Assembly (NCBI GenBank): GCA_964516095.1
Contig: CAZEYS010000017.1
Coordinates: 1-26,603, forward strand
Length of the DNA: 26,603 nt
DNA from: Hydrogenothermus sp964516095
GTDB taxonomy: Bacteria; Aquificota; Aquificia; Aquificales; Hydrogenothermaceae
Reading direction: 5' to 3'
Under the pieces are notes generated by a model. The model saw only the letters and a program-made list of their open reading frames with translations, made no database searches and was not told where the DNA came from. Below are positions 1 through 6,068 of this stretch, piece by piece. Each line of letters starts with the position of its first letter. The stretch's first letter is position 1. The position numbers were made by a program, and so were the translations under genes.

Positions 1-2222
1 CCTCTTGTTTTTAATCCACAATCAGGATTTATCCATATCAGATTTTTATCTATAACCTGAACTGTTCTTTCTGCTATTTCAAGCATTTCTTCAACAGATG
101 GAATTCTTGGAGAATGAATGTCGTATACCCCTACACCTATACCGTGGTCGTATTTAAATTTCTCAAAAGCTTCTATTATCTCTCCTTTAGAACGAGATGC
201 TTCAATAGAGATAACATCTGCATCCATTGCGTAAATCCATTCAATTATTTCGTTAAACTCTGAATAGCACATATGAGTGTGTATCTGAGTTGTTTCTTTT
301 ACAGTGTTATTAGTTAATCTAAATGCTTTTACTGCCCAGTTTAAGTACTCTTCTTGTTTTCTCTTTTTGAGAGGAAGACCTTCTCTGAATGCAGGTTCAT
401 CTATCTGAATCACCTTTATACCTTCTTTTTCAAGGTCTAAAACTTCATCTCTAAGTGCAAGGGCAATTTGGTAAGCAATCTCTTTTTTTGGAATATCTTT
501 TCTATAAAAAGACCAATTTAAAATTGTTACAGGCCCTGTTAACATTCCTTTTACTGGTTTTTTTGTAAGACTTTGAGCATAGAGTATTTCCTTTAACGTC
601 ATAGGAGCAGGTCTTGAAACATCTCCGTAAATTATTGGAGGTCTTACACATCTTGTTCCGTAAGATTGAACCCAGCCGTTTTTTGTAAATGCAAAGCCGT
701 CCATTTTTTCACCGAAGAACTCAACCATGTCTGTTCTTTCAAATTCCCCGTGAACCAGAACATCCAGTTCAAGTTCTTCCTGGACTTTTATTGCATATTC
801 TATCTGTTTTTTTATAAATTCTTCGTATTCCTGAGCAGAAATTTCGCCTCTTCTGAATTTAGCTCTCATCTGACGAACTTCTTTAGTTTGAGGAAAACTT
901 CCAATAGTAGTAGTTGGAAATCTTGGTAGTCCTAAAAGTTCAATTTGCTTTTTATACCTTTCTTTAAATTCATGAGGTCTTTTTATTTCTTGTTTATCTA
1001 TATCTTCTACAGCTTTTCTAACTTCCTCTTTTTTAAACTCATCTCTTAATTGCTGTAAAGACTGTGATGGAATTGGTTTTCCTTCATTTATTATCTCTTT
1101 TAAAAGTTTAATCTCTTTAAGTCTTTCATCTGCAAATGATAGAAGATTAATTAATCTTTCGTCTAAATGTCCTTTTTCAGGCTCTAAAGATACTGGAAGA
1201 TGAAACAGTGGTGCAGCATTTGAAATTACTATTCTATCTTCATCTACATGTTCTTTTATTTCATCTATTAGCTTTAAAACTTCTACGTAGTCACTTTTCC
1301 ACGGATCTCTGCCAGATATCACACCAGCCTGAAGTTTTTTATCTTTTGGAAAACCATAGCTTTTTATGTTTTCTAAGTTCTCATTATTTACTACAAAATC
1401 AAGTCCAATACCTGAAACTGGTAGTTCTCTTGTTATTTTTTCAAAATGATCTAAACTCTCATAGTAAGTGTGTACAAATACTTCAATATCAGTAATACCG
1501 TCCATTATTATATTGTATGCATCTATAAGGTCATTTATTTTCTCTTCAGGATTGTCCAGAACTAAAGCTGGTTCATCAAATTGAACAGCTTTCACTCCTG
1601 CTTCCTGTAATTCTCTTAACATCTGGTTGTAAACAGAAGCAAGCTCTAAAAGAAGAGGTCTAAACTTTTCACTTTCTGGTGCTTTTACCATCTTCATTAA
1701 GAGGGAACCTTCTTGTTTTTCATAAACTTTAGATAAAGATAGATATGTGAAAGCTCCAACCAGAACTGGTTTTGTTTCTACTCCAAACTTCTCTTTTGCC
1801 CATTTATAAGACTCAAGAGGTCTATTTTTAACTAATTTAAATCCACCTGTTATTTCAGGAACTATATAGTGGTAATTAGTGTCAAACCACTTTGTCATCT
1901 CGCAAGCTATTGCATCCTTTGTTCCTCTTGCCATAGCAAAGTAAAGGTCAAGACTATCTTCTATATTTTTAAATCTTGGTGGTATTTCACCTATCATCGT
2001 TGTAATATCAAGCACAAAATCATATAAAGAAAAATCATTGGACGGTATGTAATCTAATTTTGCATTTATAACTTTCTTTAGTCTTTCTTCATTGACCTGC
2101 TCTGCTCTTTTTAGCATTTCTTCTTTAGAAATCTCACCTTTCCAATAACTCTCAATGGCTTTTTTTAGTTCTCTATTTGGTCCTATTTTAGGATAACCAA
2201 AAGCAGTTGTTTTAATTGCCAT
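1..2222 (-). CDS. metE: Cobalamin-independent methionine synthase (partial, C-terminus beyond window)
   Basis: Transfers a methyl group from 5-methyltetrahydropteroyl-polyglutamate to homocysteine, the last step of methionine synthesis, in the cytoplasm. The N-terminus begins MAIKTTAFGYPKIGPNREL, the hallmark start of MetE. The zinc/homocysteine site is visible: H650 and C652 in IHTHMC, E674, and C735 in NPDCGLKTR. These are offset by nine from the E. coli ligands H641, C643, E665 and C726, so the active site is complete. The window holds 740 codons. By comparison with E. coli MetE (753 residues) about 20 C-terminal residues are cut off by the window edge, so this is an edge truncation and not a pseudogene. 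The ATG follows an AGGAGG site. It is divergent from a Fur-family gene with a shared operator-like palindrome. The 5' leader is too short for a SAM or B12 riboswitch. Confidence 0.97.
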   Translation of the reverse strand, partial: MAIKTTAFGYPKIGPNRELKKAIESYWKGEISKEEMLKRAEQVNEERLKKVINAKLDYIPSNDFSLYDFVLDITTMIGEIPPRFKNIEDSLDLYFAMARGTKDAIACEMTKWFDTNYHYIVPEITGGFKLVKNRPLESYKWAKEKFGVETKPVLVGAFTYLSLSKVYEKQEGSLLMKMVKAPESEKFRPLLLELASVYNQMLRELQEAGVKAVQFDEPALVLDNPEEKINDLIDAYNIIMDGITDIEVFVHTYYESLDHFEKITRELPVSGIGLDFVVNNENLENIKSYGFPKDKKLQAGVISGRDPWKSDYVEVLKLIDEIKEHVDEDRIVISNAAPLFHLPVSLEPEKGHLDERLINLLSFADERLKEIKLLKEIINEGKPIPSQSLQQLRDEFKKEEVRKAVEDIDKQEIKRPHEFKERYKKQIELLGLPRFPTTTIGSFPQTKEVRQMRAKFRRGEISAQEYEEFIKKQIEYAIKVQEELELDVLVHGEFERTDMVEFFGEKMDGFAFTKNGWVQSYGTRCVRPPIIYGDVSRPAPMTLKEILYAQSLTKKPVKGMLTGPVTILNWSFYRKDIPKKEIAYQIALALRDEVLDLEKEGIKVIQIDEPAFREGLPLKKRKQEEYLNWAVKAFRLTNNTVKETTQIHTHMCYSEFNEIIEWIYAMDADVISIEASRSKGEIIEAFEKFKYDHGIGVGVYDIHSPRIPSVEEMLEIAERTVQVIDKNLIWINPDCGLKTR

Positions 2223-2279
2223 ATATTTCCTCCTAAATGAAATTTTCAAGGCATTATTTTCACATATAAAAATTTCAAA

Positions 2280-2294
2280 TGCAAATCATTTGCA
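2280..2294. promoter_or_regulatory. 7-1-7 palindrome, candidate Fur-family operator
   Basis: TGCAAATcATTTGCA is a perfect inverted repeat of 7-1-7 design. Fur, Zur and PerR boxes share this geometry (for example TGATAATnATTATCA for Fur). It matches the Fur core at T, G, A, A, T in each arm. It lies between metE and the Fur-family gene and overlaps the candidate -35 element of the latter, so autoregulation by steric block is the simplest reading. The assignment to this regulator is inference. Confidence 0.6.
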
Positions 2295-2317
2295 AAAATT
2301 AAAATTTAAGGTAATAT
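2290..2317 (+). promoter_or_regulatory. Candidate sigma-70 promoter of the Fur-family gene
   Basis: TTGCAA (2290-2295) and TAATAT (2312-2317) are separated by 16 nt, 35 nt before the ATG at 2352. The -35 lies inside the right arm of the 7-1-7 palindrome. AT-rich background makes chance matches common, so support is moderate. Confidence 0.4.
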
Positions 2318-2351
2318 TTATTATTCTTAAAAGTTCATATTAGGTGAGGTT

Positions 2352-2750
2352 ATGAATAAGGTAAAATTTCCACAAAAGTACAGGTTAACAAAACAAAGAA
2401 AAGCTATTTTAGATGTATTGGAGAATGCTGAAATTCCCATTCATGCAGAAGATATATATTTAAAACTAAAAGAAAAAAATATGGATATTAGTTTATCCAC
2501 AATATACAGAAATCTGGAAATGCTTACTAAAGAGGGACTTGTAATTAAGTCTTATATGATGAATGAAGACAAAGCAAGGTATGCCCTTCCAGATAAAAAG
2601 AACTATCTCATCTGTGAAAAATGTGGAAAGATAGTGATAATAGACAACTGTCCTTTTGATAAGTTTAAGGAAGAATTAAAAGAGGTTCATGGTTTTGATA
2701 TTACTGGACACTGTGTAGAAGTATATGGAATATGTCCTGAGTGTAAGTAA
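2352..2750 (+). CDS. Fur-family transcriptional regulator, atypical sensory site
   Basis: A 132-residue metalloregulator-like DNA-binding protein. The N-terminal winged helix (about 1-80) includes the typical RLTKQRKAILDVL start and the recognition-helix stretch LSTIYRNLEML. The dimerisation domain (about 81-132) carries two CxxC pairs, C88/C91 and C128/C131, the structural zinc site of the family. The regulatory metal site looks degraded. Aligning on ICEKCGK with Bacillus PerR, the two histidines before the first CxxC (PerR H91 and H93) are replaced by K83 and Y85, and the aspartate after it (D104) by I96. H31 in HAEDIY is kept. The sensed signal therefore cannot be assigned to Fe, Zn or peroxide from sequence. 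It is divergent from metE, and its stop lies 3 nt from the convergent oligosaccharyltransferase gene. Confidence 0.9.
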   Translation: MNKVKFPQKYRLTKQRKAILDVLENAEIPIHAEDIYLKLKEKNMDISLSTIYRNLEMLTKEGLVIKSYMMNEDKARYALPDKKNYLICEKCGKIVIIDNCPFDKFKEELKEVHGFDITGHCVEVYGICPECK

Positions 2751-2753
2751 ATT

Positions 2754-4718
2754 TTATTGTGCTACTTTGTAAACTACAAGATAAGGAAAATTATCATAAA
2801 TAAGTTTGAAATTTTTAAAATTATCTGCAAATACGAACATTCTGTTTAAGATGGATGGTTTTATTTTTTCATTTCCTATTAGTATGTACATTCCATTGGA
2901 TGATTCTATTATTTCTAATATTCTATCATATTTGTACTTTGGATTTTTATATATAACTCTTTTATATCTTATTAAACCTGTTCTTCTAACATAAATTACT
3001 TCCTTATAAGGAGGGTTTTTCTTAATAGAATACCTTGACCATTCTATTTTTTCTGTCCCTTTTTGTATTTTGAAAATTCCACAATCATAATATTCTATCT
3101 TGTCTTCACAATTCGTAAATACAGAAACAGATGGAACATTGGAGTCATGTATATTGGTACCAAATACTCCTAAGTTGTGTATAACTCTTTTAGAAATTAT
3201 TCCTGGGAATAGGACTATGTAAACTGGTTTTGTTAGAGGTTTGCTGTAAGTATAAGCTTTATGTGTAAGTTCTAATGTATCTTTGAGAGATTTAATATTC
3301 TTACCATAATCTCTATAATAATTATTTGTTACAAATGCTATTAAATTTCGCGTTTTGTCTTCATCATAAATCATCATTGAGTGAGCAAAAAAGTAAATCT
3401 TAATAGGATTAAAATCAGCATTACTAGTAAAGGTTCCAGCTCTAGTGGTATAACTTACAATATTGCCATAATCCCACCATGACCATACATAAGAATTTTC
3501 TTCAAGTTTGTTTTTTACCTCTTTCAAACTATTCCACACATCTGGTTTTATAATTGGGCTAACGCTAGCATATAATCGTTGTGCTGGAAATGAATATAAA
3601 ATTACTATAACTATAGATATTAAATATAGAATTTTTTTATATGCTTTAAATCTATACCAGGCATAAGAAAAAATTAAGTATATCATATATCCTAAACCAA
3701 TTCCTAAAAATGGTGCTAAATATATAATAAATCTGTTACCTGCAAAAAAGGAGGTTAATCCTATTATTAAAATAGGTAAAATCAAAACTGTATATTTCCT
3801 GTAAAAGTACAAAAATATGAAAAGTCCTATAAATGATACTATTAAGGATAGGGTATTATCTGTAGTAAACATCACTAAACTGTCAAAGTCAACAGGCTTA
3901 AGTTCGGTTATATAAGAGCCTAAGGAATAAGGGATAATTTGTAAATTTTCCTTTAATATATAAATTTTTGTATAACCTTTAATTTGTTCTAATAAAGCCG
4001 TTATCATATACAGCGGGCTTGTTAGTAAAATGAATAAAATACTTTTAAATATTAGTTCTTTTTTAGAAGCTTTTACGTATAGTAACCCTAAAATTAAGGA
4101 TAAAAGGAAAAAGAAAGAGAATATAGGTTTTGAGTACCACCACATAAAAAGGTGATAAGATAAACTTGCTATTATTATCCATATATATGAACGCTTATTA
4201 TCATATACAGCTTTGGTAAGAAATATTATAGTTAGAAATACAAAAAACAGTATTAAACTATCTGTATCTAATCTTCCAGGCATTGTTCTATTAAAATATA
4301 TAAGATTAAAAATACCTAGTATTGCACCTCCTAAAAATACATGAATTGGAGCAAAGTTTCTTAACCAAAAGTAAAGTGGAATTATGAACAAAATAGAAAG
4401 TATAGGTGGAAGAAAGACAAAAAACATTTCTAATTTTATGTGAGTTAATTTTGCCAAGATAACAGGAAGTAAACTAACTAAGGGCGGAGGGTTCCAATTA
4501 ACTACAAAGTCTGGTACATTCCGAAGATAATCAATGCTACTATAGATATTACTATAAAGTTCTTTAGAAAGCCTTCCGTATAAAAAACAGTCAAAACAGG
4601 TAAGTACATTGTCACCGTTATTCAGAAGATTTTTTATATCCTTTATTTTTATTAATAAACTAAAAATAAAAACCCCTCCCAGTAGAAAGAGGGGCTTAAG
4701 ATATTTTGTTAAAAACAT
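2754..4718 (-). CDS. pglB: STT3/PglB-type oligosaccharyltransferase
   Basis: Integral membrane glycosyltransferase of the STT3 family, which moves a lipid-linked oligosaccharide onto asparagine in N-X-S/T sequons on the outer face of the cytoplasmic membrane. At 654 residues it has a multi-spanning N-terminal half (to about residue 385) and a periplasmic C-terminal domain. Diagnostic motifs: WWDYG at 414-418; a DxD-type D151-T-D153 in RTMPGRLDTDSL; the first-loop aspartate at about D43; the external-loop glutamate E272 in YITELKP; and an arginine in AGNRFIIYLAPF. C. jejuni/C. lari PglB is about 712 residues. The ATG overlaps the stop of the pilin gene (TAATG), so the pilin is the obvious substrate. 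A terminator-like hairpin lies within the first codons. The C-terminal end nearly abuts the convergent Fur-family gene. Family membership is firm; pilin as substrate is inference. Confidence 0.9.
   Translation of the reverse strand: MFLTKYLKPLFLLGGVFIFSLLIKIKDIKNLLNNGDNVLTCFDCFLYGRLSKELYSNIYSSIDYLRNVPDFVVNWNPPPLVSLLPVILAKLTHIKLEMFFVFLPPILSILFIIPLYFWLRNFAPIHVFLGGAILGIFNLIYFNRTMPGRLDTDSLILFFVFLTIIFLTKAVYDNKRSYIWIIIASLSYHLFMWWYSKPIFSFFFLLSLILGLLYVKASKKELIFKSILFILLTSPLYMITALLEQIKGYTKIYILKENLQIIPYSLGSYITELKPVDFDSLVMFTTDNTLSLIVSFIGLFIFLYFYRKYTVLILPILIIGLTSFFAGNRFIIYLAPFLGIGLGYMIYLIFSYAWYRFKAYKKILYLISIVIVILYSFPAQRLYASVSPIIKPDVWNSLKEVKNKLEENSYVWSWWDYGNIVSYTTRAGTFTSNADFNPIKIYFFAHSMMIYDEDKTRNLIAFVTNNYYRDYGKNIKSLKDTLELTHKAYTYSKPLTKPVYIVLFPGIISKRVIHNLGVFGTNIHDSNVPSVSVFTNCEDKIEYYDCGIFKIQKGTEKIEWSRYSIKKNPPYKEVIYVRRTGLIRYKRVIYKNPKYKYDRILEIIESSNGMYILIGNEKIKPSILNRMFVFADNFKNFKLIYDNFPYLVVYKVAQ
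4660..4697 (-). terminator. Intrinsic-terminator-like hairpin at the start of pglB (candidate attenuator)
   Basis: Read on the minus strand, AAGCCCCTC pairs with GAGGGGTTT across a 10-nt loop: a GC-rich 6-bp core plus one G-T and two A-T pairs. TTTTTATTTTT begins at the base of the stem. This is the form of a Rho-independent terminator. It begins about 20 nt after the pilin stop codon but lies inside codons 8-20 of the overlapping pglB gene. Partial termination would leave mostly pilin mRNA with limited read-through into pglB. Confidence 0.65.
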
Positions 4719-5113
4719 TATTTACAAGTTATGCTTGTTCCAGCACCACCATTACAAGTTACACCAAATTTAGCTCCAGTGGCTGATACTGTATAATTTG
4801 TTGAATTTCCAGTAACAGTTATGCTGCTTACTGATGGATCTTTATTTGCAATATTGGTACATTCTGTTGGTGTACCATTTAATGTATAGTTAGGATTTTC
4901 AGCAAATTTTGCTTCAATTTCTGTAATACAATTTCTTACAGCACTTTCAACAGCTGCTCTTTCTGCATTTTTTCTATACTTTGTGAACTGCGGAATTGCA
5001 ATAGCTGCTAAAATAGCAATTATTGCAATAACTACAAGTAGTTCAATTAGTGTAAAACCTCTTTGAGCTTTCTTTTTAAGCTCCTGTTTTCTTTCTAATT
5101 CTTGGTGTTTCAT
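4718..5113 (-). CDS. Type IV pilin (major-pilin-like, PilA family) with four N-glycosylation sequons
   Basis: A 131-residue prepilin. A 19-residue basic leader ends in G19, followed by F20-TLIELLVVIAIIAILAAIAIPQF, the class III processing site and hydrophobic alpha1-N helix. F20 would be N-methylated and E24 is the conserved Glu5. The mature protein would be 112 residues. The exposed half holds cysteines 62, 85, 120 and 130, enough for two disulfides; C120-C130 would form a C-terminal D-loop. It also holds four N-X-S/T sequons: N75-Y-T, N79-G-T, N103-S-T and N106-Y-T. The ATG follows AGGAGG at 8 nt and a perfect sigma-54 promoter. The stop overlaps the start of an STT3-type oligosaccharyltransferase. 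The prepilin peptidase gene lies at 15015-15797. A pseudopilin is possible, but strong promoter, RBS and size favour a fibre subunit. Confidence 0.92.
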   Translation of the reverse strand: MKHQELERKQELKKKAQRGFTLIELLVVIAIIAILAAIAIPQFTKYRKNAERAAVESAVRNCITEIEAKFAENPNYTLNGTPTECTNIANKDPSVSSITVTGNSTNYTVSATGAKFGVTCNGGAGTSITCK

Positions 5114-5155
5114 AACACTGACCTCCTAATAAAGTTTTCTTTTAAATTTTTAAAA

Positions 5156-5170
5156 GCAAAAAACGTGCCA
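5156..5170 (-). promoter_or_regulatory. Sigma-54 promoter of the pilin operon
   Basis: On the minus strand TGGCACGTTTTTTGC matches the -24/-12 consensus TGGCACG-N4-TTGC exactly, with ten bases between the invariant GG and GC. Expected transcription starts near 5144, giving a leader of about 30 nt containing AGGAGG. Sigma-54 control of pilA under the NtrC-type activator PilR is established in Pseudomonas and others. The activator here lies outside the window. Confidence 0.9.
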
Positions 5171-5174
5171 AAAG

Positions 5175-5196
5175 TTGTTCAGTATTAATGGAACAA
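5175..5196. repeat. Inverted repeat TTGTTC-N10-GAACAA upstream of the sigma-54 promoter
   Basis: Perfect 6-bp arms (5175-5180 and 5191-5196) lie between the sigma-54 promoter and the TGAC...GTCA repeats, only a few bp upstream of the -24 element. It could bind a second regulator or a bending protein. This is a sequence observation only. Confidence 0.4.
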
Positions 5197-5209
5197 TCAC
5201 ATGAAAAAT

Positions 5210-5246
5210 TGACAATTTTCGTCAAAAATACTGACAAATTTTGTCA
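5210..5246. promoter_or_regulatory. Tandem TGAC...GTCA repeats, candidate enhancer sites for a sigma-54 activator
   Basis: Two 15-bp elements: TGACAATTTTCGTCA (5210-5224, imperfect) and TGACAAATTTTGTCA (5232-5246, perfect 7-1-7 palindrome). Their centres are 22 bp apart, close to two helical turns, which places dimers on one face. They sit about 70 and 95 bp upstream of the predicted start, typical for NtrC/PilR-family enhancers. The distal site overlaps the stop codon of the upstream ATPase gene. The identity of the binding protein is inference. Confidence 0.6.
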
Positions 5247-6068
5247 GATAAATAAAGGGCGTGATTTCAGAAGTTTTTGTGTATATGGATGCTGTGGATT
5301 ATTAAAAATCTGGTAAACATTGTTATTTTCAACTATTTCGCCGTCTTTTATCACATAAACCCAATCTGCAACTTCTGCAACAACTCCAAGGTCATGAGTT
5401 ATGAGAAGGATTGACTTTCCTTCATTTTTTATAGTCTTAAAAAGACCAAGAATTCGAGCAGAGACTGTAACATCTAAAGCTGTAGTTGGCTCGTCAGCTA
5501 AAAGTAACGAAGGACTGTTTACCAGTGCAATTGCAATAGCTACCCTTTGTTTTAATCCTCCAGATAAATGATGAGGATACTGATTAAATCTCCTCTCTGG
5601 CTGAGGTATCTGAGCTTTTTTCATTATACTTATAGCTGTATCATATGCCTGTTTTAAACTAATATTTTTGTGGGCTAATATGGTTTCAACAATCTGCTGA
5701 CCTATTGTTAAAAGTGGGTTTAAAACGGCAGAAGGTTCTTGAAAAACCATCGATATTCTATTTCCTCTTATAACTCTCATCTCTTTTTCTTTTAAAGATA
5801 AAATATTGTCGATATTTATGTTTTCATCGTTGAATGATATCTTTCCTGAAACTTTGGCAAAAATAGGAAGCAACTTCAAAATAGAAAAACAAGTTACACT
5901 TTTTCCGCTGCCAGATTCACCAACCAGACAAACAATTTCTCCTTTATAAACATCCAGAGATATACCTTTTAAAGCTTTTATTTGGTTTTCTTCTGTATTA
6001 AAACTGACTGAAAGGTTTTTTATGGATAAAAGGGGCTTTTGCCCCCTTTGAGATTTATTTGAGTACAT
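5244..6068 (-). CDS. ABC transporter ATP-binding protein, OppD/DppD type
   Basis: A 274-residue peptide/nickel-type ABC ATPase. Motifs in order: Walker A GESGSGKS (50-57), Q-loop Q110 in FQEPSAVLNP, signature LSGGLKQR (168-175), Walker B LLLADEP with catalytic E193, H-loop H225 in ITHD, and the C-terminal HPYTQKLL element (about 260-267) typical of the oligopeptide subfamily. It would power uptake of peptides or a related substrate at the cytoplasmic membrane. No permease, binding protein or OppF partner is in the window, so the transporter must be completed elsewhere. The only plausible start, ATG at 6068, overlaps the end of the dsbC-like gene by 14 nt and has no clear Shine-Dalgarno, which suggests translational coupling. 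A GC hairpin spans its codons 7-14. Confidence 0.9.
   Translation of the reverse strand: MYSNKSQRGQKPLLSIKNLSVSFNTEENQIKALKGISLDVYKGEIVCLVGESGSGKSVTCFSILKLLPIFAKVSGKISFNDENINIDNILSLKEKEMRVIRGNRISMVFQEPSAVLNPLLTIGQQIVETILAHKNISLKQAYDTAISIMKKAQIPQPERRFNQYPHHLSGGLKQRVAIAIALVNSPSLLLADEPTTALDVTVSARILGLFKTIKNEGKSILLITHDLGVVAEVADWVYVIKDGEIVENNNVYQIFNNPQHPYTQKLLKSRPLFI
6028..6049 (-). terminator. GC hairpin just after the dsbC-like stop, inside the ABC gene start
   Basis: On the minus strand GGGGC-AAAA-GCCCC forms a tight tetraloop stem, extended by one G-T and A-T pairs, then TTTTAT. It starts 5 nt after the stop of the dsbC-like gene but lies within codons 7-14 of the overlapping ATPase gene. The T-tract is short, so it is a weak terminator or attenuator candidate. 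Confidence 0.45.

Noticed and set aside
666..1495. Plus-strand open frames of 87 and 95 codons within the metE region
   Set aside because: They are antisense to an intact MetE frame with all zinc ligands, lack ribosome binding sites and have low-complexity F/L/S-rich translations.
2223..2351. Possible SAM or cobalamin riboswitch ahead of metE
   Set aside because: The leader between any promoter and the ATG is only tens of bases, with no multi-helix fold or B12-box. The palindrome there suits a protein operator better.
2806..2994. Short plus-strand frame (62 codons) opposite pglB
   Set aside because: Antisense shadow of the oligosaccharyltransferase C-terminal region, with no Shine-Dalgarno.
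2754..4718. Alternative identity as an O-linked pilin glycosylase (PilO/PglL) or an ArnT-type transferase
   Set aside because: The WWDYG motif, DxD loop and TEL glutamate are STT3 features; no Wzy_C signature was seen.
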